Origin: Lachnospiraceae bacterium | GTDB taxonomy: Bacteria > Bacillota > Clostridia > Lachnospirales > Lachnospiraceae | DNA: 64,000 nucleotides | Assembly (NCBI GenBank): GCA_004558185.1 | Contig: SFDP01000024.1 | Span: 1 to 64,000 of the forward strand | Direction of reading: 5' to 3' | In this document: piece by piece, positions 23,398-31,407 of the stretch | Layout: every line of letters begins with the position of its first letter | Position numbering within the stretch: position 1 is the first letter of the stretch | The notes under the pieces: generated by a model | What the model was told of the DNA's origin: nothing | The model's database searches: none | What the model saw: the letters and a program-made list of their open reading frames with translations, nothing else | Translations under genes and position numbers: made by a program

Positions 23398-25320
23398 TTA
23401 CAGCTGAAATACTGCTGACCCAAAAGCAGGCAGCGTAAACGCAATGGAATAAGGTCGATCATCCCAGGCCTTCTTTTTGGGCGTAAGCTCCTCTGCTATC
23501 TTACTGCCTTTACCGCCAAACCGAACGTCATCACTGTTTAACAGTAATCTGCATTTTTTTCTCGTAGGCACACCTACCCGATAATTCTCCCAAACCATAG
23601 GGGTCATATTCATGATAAACAGCAGTTTTTTCTTTCCATCTCCACTTTTGCGGATAAAGCTGTATACACTATGTTCAGAATCATTACAATTTACCCATTC
23701 AAAGCCGCCCCAGTCATTATCGATCTCATACATGGCGGAATTATTGCGGTAAAGCCTTAGCAACTCCTTTACATATTCCTGCATCCCTTTGTTCAAAGGG
23801 TTCTCCAGGAGGAACCAATCCAGCTCTCTGGCCTCACTCCACTCTCTCTCCTGAGCGAATTCCTGTCCCATGAACAATAGCTTTTTTCCGGCATGGCCGA
23901 ACATGAATGTGTAACCGGTTCTCAGGTTAGCATATTTGTCCACCTGATATCCGGGCATTTTGTTGACCATGGAGCATTTCAGATGCACCACCTCGTCATG
24001 GGAAAGTGGCAAAATATAATTTTCGGAGCTATTATAGCTCATGGCAAAGGTCATTCCATGGTGGGCATTTTTCTTAAAATAAGGATCCAGCTTCATATAT
24101 TCACAAAAGTCGTGCATCCAGCCCATATTCCATTTGAAGGAAAAGCCCAGCCCGTCCTCCTCTACCTTTCCGGTAACCATAGGCCATGCAGTTGATTCCT
24201 CTGCAATAGTCATTACACCCGGATATGTACCGCAAATCACCGAGTTAAAGTGCTTAAAAAACTCTATTGCTTCAAGATTCTTATTGCCGCCATATTTATT
24301 GGCAACCCACTCTCCATCCTTCTTGCCATAGTCCAGATAAAGCATGGAGGCAACCGCATCTACTCTAAGACCGTCTACATGAAACTCCTTAATCCAGAAC
24401 AGTGCATTGGCAATAAGAAAATTTTTTACCTCGTTCTTCCCATAGTTAAATATCTTCGTTCCCCAGTCCGGGTGTTCCCCCAGACGTTTATCGGGATGCT
24501 CATAAAGACAGGTTCCGTCAAATTCTGCCAGGCCATGGGCATCTCTCGGGAAATGGGCCGGTACCCAGTCCAGGATCACACCGATTTTATTCCGATGCAG
24601 GGTATTGATCAGATACATAAAATCTTCCGGGCTGCCGTAACGGGAGGTAGGCGCATAATAGCCGGTTACCTGATATCCCCAGGAGCCATCGAAGGGATGT
24701 TCTGCTATACCCATCAGCTCAACATGGGTAAATTCCATCTCCTTCAGATACTCAACAATACGATCCGCAAATTCCCGATAGGTATAAAAACCATCCGGGG
24801 TGCCGTCAGGATGCTTCATCCAGGATCCGATATGGCACTCATAAATAGCCATCGGCTCTTTATTCATATCTTTCCTGTCTCTGTCTGAAAGCCAGTCTTC
24901 ATCGGTCCATTTAAACCTGCCAATATCTGCCGTTCTGGAAGCTGTACCGGGGCGCATCTCGGCTGCATTAGCAAAGGGATCCGCCTTATACAGCTTATCT
25001 CCTTTCGGAGTGGTAATCAAAAACTTGTATAATTCCCCTGTTCCTACTCCGGGAAAAAATCCTGCATAAATCCCCCCGGGACCTAATCGCTGCAGCTTAT
25101 GGCTGGTTTCATTCCAGTCATTGAAGGTACCGATTACATGAACCTCTTTGGCTCCCGGTGCCCATACGGCAAAGTACATTCCTTCCCTGCCTTCTTCCTG
25201 CGATGGATGTGCTCCCAGCTTTTTATAAATGTCATAATGCGTTCCCTGGGCAAACAGATATTCATCATCCTTGGAGATAAAGACCTTCTCCCTATTGCCT
25301 TTCTTTGATTTAACCGCCAT
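23398..25320 (-). CDS. glgB: 1,4-alpha-glucan branching enzyme
   Basis: Cytosolic GH13 enzyme that makes alpha-1,6 branches in glycogen. 640 residues: N-terminal CBM48 (A-V-W-A-P-G-A-K-E-V, about 51-60), catalytic barrel, and C-terminal all-beta domain. Catalytic residues are visible: Asp321 in L-R-V-D-A-V-A-S as nucleophile, Glu374 in T-I-A-E-E-S-T as acid/base, and the third Asp in L-S-H-D-E-V-V. W-x-P-A-H-F and Y-E-C-H-I-G-S-W blocks are also typical. It follows the TPR/AAA gene by 20 bases and is probably in one operon with it. No other glycogen gene is in the window. Confidence 0.95.
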   Translation of the reverse strand: MAVKSKKGNREKVFISKDDEYLFAQGTHYDIYKKLGAHPSQEEGREGMYFAVWAPGAKEVHVIGTFNDWNETSHKLQRLGPGGIYAGFFPGVGTGELYKFLITTPKGDKLYKADPFANAAEMRPGTASRTADIGRFKWTDEDWLSDRDRKDMNKEPMAIYECHIGSWMKHPDGTPDGFYTYREFADRIVEYLKEMEFTHVELMGIAEHPFDGSWGYQVTGYYAPTSRYGSPEDFMYLINTLHRNKIGVILDWVPAHFPRDAHGLAEFDGTCLYEHPDKRLGEHPDWGTKIFNYGKNEVKNFLIANALFWIKEFHVDGLRVDAVASMLYLDYGKKDGEWVANKYGGNKNLEAIEFFKHFNSVICGTYPGVMTIAEESTAWPMVTGKVEEDGLGFSFKWNMGWMHDFCEYMKLDPYFKKNAHHGMTFAMSYNSSENYILPLSHDEVVHLKCSMVNKMPGYQVDKYANLRTGYTFMFGHAGKKLLFMGQEFAQEREWSEARELDWFLLENPLNKGMQEYVKELLRLYRNNSAMYEIDNDWGGFEWVNCNDSEHSVYSFIRKSGDGKKKLLFIMNMTPMVWENYRVGVPTRKKCRLLLNSDDVRFGGKGSKIAEELTPKKKAWDDRPYSIAFTLPAFGSAVFQL

Positions 25321-25340
25321 ACTAACCCCTCTTTTCTTCT

Positions 25341-27893
25341 CTACATGAAATCTTTTTCCCTCAAAATAACCATATCCTCTTCATCGTAGCGTTTCCCTAA
25401 AAGCAGGTCAAACAAATGTGCAAGATTCTTTTTATCTGCATGAGCAATGGCTTCATCCACCAGCTCTCTTACCTCTGCTACCGTAACGATATGGTCACTG
25501 GTCTGCCTGTCCTCAATCCTGGTCTGAAGAGCCAGCATACCCAATTCATCAATGGAATACTCCAGATGATAGGCATACTGCCTTCCATATGCCGCAAGTG
25601 CATCATTGTTCAGCTCCTCAATCTCTATACGGGCATTGAAGAAGCTCTCCATAGCAGGATAGGCTGCCAGCATACGTTTTATCGCCTTTTTATTATCCTC
25701 CAGAATAACCACGATTCCGGTCTGCTCCTGATTCAGGGCCTTCAACAGCTTCATCACTGCCTGGCTGTTCATTCCGCTGGCCTTCTCAATAATCAATCCG
25801 CCATTATTCAGCTTGGAAATAGTACTGTCTACATTTTTACTGTTCAGGGAAGCACCTGACACCTTGGCAACCACTCCGGAAAAATTGGCATCGGTCATCT
25901 GAATATCCTTCATAATATTCTTGGCCAGCTTGACGGTTCCCGAAGCAGCCTCGCCGGATACGATAACATTACCGGTATAAGCTGCCAGACTGATCATATC
26001 CAACGCTCTCATAAATCGTTTTCTGGCTCCCTTCGTCTGAATAAAGGGACCAAACAGGGTTCTCTCCTCATCGGTAAGATCACGCACAGTGTCCTGTTCC
26101 TCTTCTTCAGAAGGCTCTTCCACGGACTTTATCTGTTTCTCAGACAAGGTATCCTCCTGAGACGTCTGGACAGCCGGCTCTTCTTCTATCTCCTCCAGCT
26201 CTTCTACTTCCGGCAGCTCCTCCACCTCAGCCAGCTTCTCTGCAGCGGATAGCTTCAATTCTTCTCCCCCAGCCTCTTCTTCTGACTGCTCCAGCGCTGC
26301 TGCCTGTTCTTCGGCCAAAAACGTTTCTCCCGGCGGCGTCTGGTTCTGTTCCTGGTACTGCCCGCCAGACAGGTTCTGCCCTTGTGCTAAACGTTGTTCT
26401 TCAACTATGCTTTGCTGCTCTGCACAAATCTGTTTGCTGCTGTCGGCCAGTTCTTCTTCCTTCTCCAACTGCTCCAGAATGCCATCTCTCACTTTTGCTT
26501 CAAACTCGCTGAACATACTGCCGGTCTGTGCCATAACCTTCTGGGTCAGTTCTGCTTTGCGCTTTTCCTCGTTCTCTTTTTTGGTTTTTTCCCATTCGAT
26601 CAGAACATCTTCTATCTTCATCTGACCGGTGATCTGTTTTTCAAGCCTGGTCTCCTCCGGTACCACCAGGCTGATCTGTCCATCATAATCCTGGGACAGG
26701 AAACCTGCCATTGGAGCCGGCACATCTTCCGTCAGGGGCTCTACTAAAGGTCGTTTCATAATCTCCTTAATGGAGGGAATCTCCTTCGTTGCCTCCCCCG
26801 GAGGAAAATCGTTCTCCCTCTGCTGGGTTATCTTTTCTTTTCTTCCCGACGGCTGACCTTCTTCTGCAGGGGCTTCAGCCTCCGATTCCTTTTTGGGGGC
26901 ATCTGCAGCCTCTTCCTTAAGGGGAGAGGTCAGCACTTCCGGCTTCAGCTCTCCTGCTATTTCTGCCGTGTTATCTTCAAAGAAAACCTCCTTTATCGTG
27001 CTGGGAGTATCATACATGGGAGCCATTATCTGACTGGTTACTGTTCCCGGGCCGCTTTCAGAGGTATCCGGCTTCTCCGCCTCTTCCGTCTTCGGTTCAC
27101 CTGGACTGAGGACCTCTTTCATGCTTTCTGCCAGGGCTTTTTGAAGATTGATGGTATCATACTGCCCCATTTTCATAGGCTGAACCTGAATCTCCAGCTC
27201 CTCTGCCTGCTCCTTCGGCACTTCTTCCTTTACTTTCCCGGTCACTGATTCCTGCTGTGGTGCATCAGTTGCTTTTTTTCCACCCATCAGATGCTCATAG
27301 CTGGCCTGCTGGGCAGGACTTAAGGGCTCATGAAGCATTTTCAGTTCCATGGCTTTTTTTACATATCGGCCTTCGCTGAACCACAAAATAAGCTGATCAC
27401 ACTCTTCTACACATTTGGTCGTCAATCCAATTCGGTGGTAGAGATAGGCCAGTTCGTATCCCCACTTTTCCCTGTAATCACGTTTTTTCAATTCTTCCAA
27501 TACGGCAATGCGCTCTTCCAGGCTTACCTCCTGAGCTTCATAGAGCTTATACTGCAATACGTATTTACCGTTATCCATCGGTGCCAGTTGTACAAACTCT
27601 TTGTAATATTCTATGGCCTGAACCACCTCGCCCATTTTTATACAAAGCTCACATAGAGAATAAAGGATCATCCTCCCTCCGGGATGACGCTCATAAGCCA
27701 TAAGCAACAGCTCTTTACTCTCCTTATAGCGGCGATTTACCTTATATAAATCGCTGACCGTACACAGCATGGCAACGCTGCGTACTCTGGTCCAGTCAAT
27801 CTCATCGGCGATCTTAACTGCCTTACGAAACTCCCTTCTGGAAATCAGAGCCTTAATTTCTTCTGCTTTCAATTTATATTCCTGCTTATCCAA
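25341..27893 (-). CDS. TPR protein with acidic linker and degenerate AAA+ domain
   Basis: 850 residues in three parts. Residues 1-200 are TPR-like helical repeats (A-Y-E-R-H-P-G-G-R-M-I-L-Y-S-L-C). Residues 200-590 are disordered and strongly acidic (E/Q-rich). Residues about 600-850 look like an AAA+ fold in which the Walker A position reads G-E-A-A-S-G-T-V-K-L and Walker B reads G-G-L-I-I-E-K-A, so ATP hydrolysis is doubtful. A sensor-like V-V-I-L-E-D and a CbxX-like lid follow. Start is TTG with GAGGTG seven bases before. It lies upstream of glgB. The exact role is unknown; a scaffold is plausible. Confidence 0.7.
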   Translation of the reverse strand: MDKQEYKLKAEEIKALISRREFRKAVKIADEIDWTRVRSVAMLCTVSDLYKVNRRYKESKELLLMAYERHPGGRMILYSLCELCIKMGEVVQAIEYYKEFVQLAPMDNGKYVLQYKLYEAQEVSLEERIAVLEELKKRDYREKWGYELAYLYHRIGLTTKCVEECDQLILWFSEGRYVKKAMELKMLHEPLSPAQQASYEHLMGGKKATDAPQQESVTGKVKEEVPKEQAEELEIQVQPMKMGQYDTINLQKALAESMKEVLSPGEPKTEEAEKPDTSESGPGTVTSQIMAPMYDTPSTIKEVFFEDNTAEIAGELKPEVLTSPLKEEAADAPKKESEAEAPAEEGQPSGRKEKITQQRENDFPPGEATKEIPSIKEIMKRPLVEPLTEDVPAPMAGFLSQDYDGQISLVVPEETRLEKQITGQMKIEDVLIEWEKTKKENEEKRKAELTQKVMAQTGSMFSEFEAKVRDGILEQLEKEEELADSSKQICAEQQSIVEEQRLAQGQNLSGGQYQEQNQTPPGETFLAEEQAAALEQSEEEAGGEELKLSAAEKLAEVEELPEVEELEEIEEEPAVQTSQEDTLSEKQIKSVEEPSEEEEQDTVRDLTDEERTLFGPFIQTKGARKRFMRALDMISLAAYTGNVIVSGEAASGTVKLAKNIMKDIQMTDANFSGVVAKVSGASLNSKNVDSTISKLNNGGLIIEKASGMNSQAVMKLLKALNQEQTGIVVILEDNKKAIKRMLAAYPAMESFFNARIEIEELNNDALAAYGRQYAYHLEYSIDELGMLALQTRIEDRQTSDHIVTVAEVRELVDEAIAHADKKNLAHLFDLLLGKRYDEEDMVILREKDFM

Positions 27894-28092
27894 AACAGCA
27901 CCTCAACGTTCGTCTATATTTTGTATACAGTAACCCACTTTTAATCTTATTTAGTGTATCACAGCCCTTATGAAAATACAAGGAAGATATGCGTTTGTTA
28001 CTCCTATCTTCCCTATTCCCTATTAGCTTGCCGATTAGCTTTTAAAATTATTCCTCTGTCCCTGCGTTAATAGACAGGCAGGAATGAGACTA

Positions 28093-28122
28093 TTGACACA
28101 GGCCGCTTTACTATGCTATTTT
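28093..28122 (+). promoter_or_regulatory. Promoter of ahpC
   Basis: TTGACA, 18-base spacer, TATTTT, 62 bases before the ahpC start. I looked for a PerR box in the surrounding 290 bases and saw none I could support. Confidence 0.5.
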
Positions 28123-28184
28123 CAAGACAATAACTGATATTTTTCTTATTTTTGTTTACGTATACAGAAGAAAGGAGGTCTCCT

Positions 28185-28748
28185 ATGTCACTTATTAATA
28201 AGGAAATAAATGATTTTTCCGTACAGGCTTTTATGAACAACAGCTTTGACACCGTATGCAAGTCAGATATTATTGGAAAATGGAGTGTTTTTTTCTTTTA
28301 CCCCGCAGATTTTTCCTTTGTCTGTCCTACTGAATTAGAGGATTTAGCCAATATGTATGACCGGTTTAAGGCCATTGGCTGCGAAATCTATTCCATATCT
28401 GCAGACACTCATTTTGTACATAAGGCATGGCACGATGCCTCTGAAAGGGTAAGCAAAATTCAATACCCTATGCTGGCTGACCCTACCCATGCTCTGGCCA
28501 GGGATTTTGATGTCCTCGTGGAAAGCAGAGGCGTAGCCGAACGGGGAACCTTCATTATTAATCCGGAGGGAAAGATTGTAGCCTATGAAATTAACTCCGG
28601 TAATGTGGGCCGTAATGCAGAAGAGCTTTTGCGGAAGGTACAGGCCTGTCAATTCGTCTATGAGCATGGTGATGAGGTATGTCCGGCCAAATGGCAGCCG
28701 GGTGCCCCTACGCTGAAGCCCAGTCTGGATCTTGTAGGCTTATTATAG
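28185..28748 (+). CDS. ahpC: Alkyl hydroperoxide reductase, peroxiredoxin AhpC
   Basis: Typical 2-Cys peroxiredoxin of 187 residues that reduces hydrogen peroxide and organic hydroperoxides in the cytosol. The peroxidatic Cys47 is in F-V-C-P-T-E-L, preceded by Y-P-A-D-F-S, and the resolving Cys166 in V-C-P-A-K-W-Q-P. Start after AGGAGG. The next gene codes a lone AhpF N-terminal domain that should re-reduce it. The gene pair is an oxygen-defence unit in an anaerobe. Confidence 0.95.
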   Translation: MSLINKEINDFSVQAFMNNSFDTVCKSDIIGKWSVFFFYPADFSFVCPTELEDLANMYDRFKAIGCEIYSISADTHFVHKAWHDASERVSKIQYPMLADPTHALARDFDVLVESRGVAERGTFIINPEGKIVAYEINSGNVGRNAEELLRKVQACQFVYEHGDEVCPAKWQPGAPTLKPSLDLVGLL

Positions 28749-28775
28749 AATGGTCGGATGACCGGGAGGTGGATT

Positions 28776-29450
28776 TTGGAACACACTAAAGATGATAACG
28801 GCGGCTTTTTTTTGGATCAGCAGATGCAGAGGGAACTGAGACAGGTGTTTAAAAAACTGAATAAAAAGGTAATTCTTACCGCTATTTTAGAGAAGAATTC
28901 ATCCAAATCTTCTGAAATGACACAGTTATTGAACGAAATTGCCGAATTAAGTGATTTTATTGAGGTTAACTGTATTACTGCCGGCTGTTCTCCTGATTTA
29001 GAAGAGCTGATGGATTGTGACGGCCACTTTCCTGCTTTAGGCATTTTCGATGGCCAGATGCAGTTTAGCGGTCTGTCCTATCTGGGTATTCCCGGGGGAA
29101 AAGAGATCAACTCCCTGGTGTACGGTCTGTATAATGTTGCAGGCCCTGGGCAAACGATCAGTGGGAAGAATAAAAAACGGTTGGCAAAGATCATTTCACC
29201 TCATCGGATCAAGGTCTGTGTTTCGCTGGCTTGTCATCACTGCTGTAATACCGTAATTGCCAGCCAGCTATTAAGTGCCCAAAATCCTTATCTTTCTTCA
29301 CAGATGATAGATGCTGCTCTTTTTCCCGATATCGTTGAGAAATATAAGCTGGAGCGTGTTCCCTTACTTATTCTCGATGATACTGCCTTTCTCTGGGGAG
29401 AAAAGGGGATTGAGGATATCCTTTCTCTGCTGGAAAACAGTATAAGCTGA
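28776..29450 (+). CDS. Stand-alone AhpF N-terminal (tandem thioredoxin-fold) protein
   Basis: About 225 residues corresponding to the AhpF N-terminal domain only: two thioredoxin folds, with the redox site A-C-H-H-C-C in the second (C-H-H-C, compare C-H-N-C of AhpF), and a cis-Pro region E-R-V-P-L-L-I-L. The FAD/NADH-binding parts of AhpF are absent. It would pass electrons from a separate thioredoxin-reductase-like enzyme to AhpC. I choose TTG at 28776 because GGGAGG lies six bases before it; ATG at 28758 is possible but has a poor site. It ends before a strong terminator. Confidence 0.82.
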   Translation: MEHTKDDNGGFFLDQQMQRELRQVFKKLNKKVILTAILEKNSSKSSEMTQLLNEIAELSDFIEVNCITAGCSPDLEELMDCDGHFPALGIFDGQMQFSGLSYLGIPGGKEINSLVYGLYNVAGPGQTISGKNKKRLAKIISPHRIKVCVSLACHHCCNTVIASQLLSAQNPYLSSQMIDAALFPDIVEKYKLERVPLLILDDTAFLWGEKGIEDILSLLENSIS

Positions 29451-29454
29451 CTTC

Positions 29455-29492
29455 AAAAGGGGATATGTGGCATGGTACACATATCCCCTTTT
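29455..29492. terminator. Bidirectional terminator between the ahp genes and the glycerol operon
   Basis: AAAAGGGGATATGTG pairs with CACATATCCCCTTTT around an eight-base loop. The stem carries A and T runs on both sides, so it can stop both converging units. Confidence 0.85.
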
Positions 29493-29567
29493 ATTATGTA
29501 TCAATTAACTGAACTCCTATGTGAAAGCTATTGTCTATGGTGCCGCTTGAAAAGCATGGAGTTTAGT

Positions 29568-29750
29568 TTATTCTTCTGTGCAGTTCATATTTTGCAGACT
29601 GCAGGCCTTTTCCTCCCTGTCTATACAGTTCATATCCGTCAGCCCACAGTTCTTATCCTCTCCGCCTACACAATTCATATCGGTAAAGGCACAGGTTTTG
29701 TCACTATCTGACATCCCATTCATGTTCGTTATCCCCAGCTTTTTCTTCAT
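29568..29750 (-). CDS. Small cysteine-rich protein of four 15-residue repeats
   Basis: 60 residues after M-K-K-K, arranged as four 15-residue repeats of the form C-x-L-T-D-M-N-C followed by an acidic, Lys-ending spacer. The repeats read L-G-I-T-N-M-N-G, C-A-F-T-D-M-N-C, C-G-L-T-D-M-N-C, C-S-L-Q-N-M-N-C; the first has lost both Cys. Six Cys in all. GGAGGT before the ATG is near ideal and begins five bases after the stop of the DUF1667 gene, so it is the last gene of the glycerol operon. I recognise no family. Metal binding or post-translational modification are possible; no leader or modifying enzyme is next to it. Confidence 0.75.
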   Translation of the reverse strand: MKKKLGITNMNGMSDSDKTCAFTDMNCVGGEDKNCGLTDMNCIDREEKACSLQNMNCTEE

Positions 29751-29764
29751 GACTTACCTCCTTC

Positions 29765-30121
29765 TTAATCTACATTCGCCGTTGCCACAACCGCTACGCC
29801 GGTTCCTGCTGCATCCGGAAGAATGGTATCTCCTACCCGGACAGGAGTAACCGCTTCAACTTCCTTTAGCCTACGAACCACATCAAAAATTTTCTCCTTG
29901 GGAATATCTTTTGCGGTCTTACAGGGAACCTGACCCTTTTCTCTCCCTTTTATCCTTACCGTAGTGGTTACCATGCGGGCAGGTTCGGTCACTTCTTTTC
30001 TTGCGTAGTTCTCTCCTCTCGGACAGGTGTTTCCGCTAACCCCTATCCGCTCACCATCTATGTTTACCTCCAGCATACACCCCAGGGGACAGATAATACA
30101 AGTCAAATCTCTTTTTTCCAT
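29765..30121 (-). CDS. DUF1667 protein, Cys-rich partner of glycerol-operon flavoproteins
   Basis: 118 residues with the DUF1667 pattern: L-T-C-I-I-C-P-L-G-C near the N-terminus and N-T-C-P-R-G-E-N-Y-A about 20 residues later, a potential Fe-S or zinc site of four Cys. The family occurs regularly downstream of a FAD-dependent oxidoreductase and a GlpA-like dehydrogenase in anaerobes, and this operon has the same order. It may be the electron-transfer subunit of that complex. Start at the ATG after GGAGTG. Function inferred from association. Confidence 0.8.
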   Translation of the reverse strand: MEKRDLTCIICPLGCMLEVNIDGERIGVSGNTCPRGENYARKEVTEPARMVTTTVRIKGREKGQVPCKTAKDIPKEKIFDVVRRLKEVEAVTPVRVGDTILPDAAGTGVAVVATANVD

Positions 30122-30126
30122 AGACT

Positions 30127-31392
30127 TCACTCCTTTTCAATTTTTATCGTGATTTCTGTCAAAGTCGGAAGCTCCAATAATTTTTCTTTTGAAAGCCTAA
30201 TTTCCTCCATCTCTCCGGGAGCTGCCACAGGCCGCTTTTTCCGCAGAATACATTGACCCGAAAGGTACACACAGATGAAGCAGTTTTTGTATACTCTGTC
30301 CACCCGAAACCGTATCGTAAGGACATCATCCATATTCGATAAACGAATGCAGCCGGGCACCGTATAGCGTATACCATCTTCAGGAATCAGTCTGACTTCC
30401 TCTTCCTTCCTCCTTTCCATTTTCCCTTCAACATAGCGTGCCGCATTTCTTCCTGCCAGCAACGCCTCCTGGGAAACAAAATCCACCAAATCATGAACGT
30501 GCAGTACATTTCCACAGGCAAATACCCCTTCAATACTGGTTTCCAGGCTTTCGTTGACCCTTGCCCCATTGGTGGCCTTTTCCATTTCTATTCCCATTCC
30601 CAGAGACAGCTCATTCTCCGGGATAAGCCCTACCGACAAAAGGAGCGTATCACAGGGAATATACTCCTCTGTTCCCGGAATAGGCCTTTTCCTTTCATCC
30701 ACCTGTGCCAGAGTCACCCCCTTCAAACGCTCTCTGCCGTCGATATCCACTACCGTATGACTGAGCTTTAAGGGTATCCCATAGTCCTCAAGACACTGCA
30801 CAATATTTCTTTTCAGTCCACCGGAGTAGGGCATCAATTCTGCCACAGCCTTTACCTTTGCCCCCTCCAATGTCATCCTTCTTGCCATAATCAGCCCGAT
30901 ATCTCCTGATCCCAGAATCACTACCTCCCTCCCGGGAAGATAGCCTTCCATATTGACTAACCGTTGTGCGGTTCCGGCAGAAAAGATTCCTGCCGGCCGA
31001 TAGCCGGGAATATTGAGGGCTCCTCTTGGCCTCTCCCGACAGCCCATAGCCAGAATGACCGCCTTTGCCTGAATTTCGAACACTCCCAGGGTGCAGTTCA
31101 TAGCCGTCACCTTTTTATCCGGGGATATTTCCATAACCATGGTATTAAGCATATATTCAATACCCAGCTCATTCACCCGGTCAATAAACCGTATGGCATA
31201 CTCCGGCCCTGTCAGTTCCTCCTTAAACGTGTGGAGCCCAAATCCATTATGGATACACTGATTCAGTATCCCCCCCAGTTGATTATCCCTTTCCAAAATC
31301 AAGATGCTGTCACTTCCGTTTTCTTTTGCACCTACTGCGGCTGCAAGACCGGCGGGGCCGCCGCCGACAATCACAATATCGTATTTTTTCAC
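30127..31392 (-). CDS. FAD/NAD-binding oxidoreductase of the glycerol operon
   Basis: 421 residues with two dinucleotide folds: FAD motif G-G-G-P-A-G-L-A-A-A (residues 10-19), and a second Rossmann G-S-G-D-I-G-L-I-M-A (about 164-173), with the FAD-binding G-V-F-A-C-G-N-V-x-H. It is like the small, pyridine-nucleotide-linked flavoprotein subunit found beside GlpA-like dehydrogenases. It probably moves electrons from glycerol 3-phosphate oxidation to NAD or another carrier. It follows the dehydrogenase gene by 15 bases and precedes DUF1667 by 5. Confidence 0.82.
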   Translation of the reverse strand: MKKYDIVIVGGGPAGLAAAVGAKENGSDSILILERDNQLGGILNQCIHNGFGLHTFKEELTGPEYAIRFIDRVNELGIEYMLNTMVMEISPDKKVTAMNCTLGVFEIQAKAVILAMGCRERPRGALNIPGYRPAGIFSAGTAQRLVNMEGYLPGREVVILGSGDIGLIMARRMTLEGAKVKAVAELMPYSGGLKRNIVQCLEDYGIPLKLSHTVVDIDGRERLKGVTLAQVDERKRPIPGTEEYIPCDTLLLSVGLIPENELSLGMGIEMEKATNGARVNESLETSIEGVFACGNVLHVHDLVDFVSQEALLAGRNAARYVEGKMERRKEEEVRLIPEDGIRYTVPGCIRLSNMDDVLTIRFRVDRVYKNCFICVYLSGQCILRKKRPVAAPGEMEEIRLSKEKLLELPTLTEITIKIEKE

Positions 31393-31407
31393 GAAAATCC
31401 CCCTTTC

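Noticed and set aside
27894..28184. PerR operator before ahpC
   Set aside because: No TTATAAT-type dyad of acceptable quality could be found.
29472..29711. Plus-strand open frame of 79 codons over the cysteine repeat region
   Set aside because: The minus strand has the near-ideal ribosome site and operon position; the plus frame is only a shadow.
29568..29750. 45-bp direct repeats considered as a CRISPR array
   Set aside because: The repeats vary, have no spacers, and code a regular 15-residue pattern.
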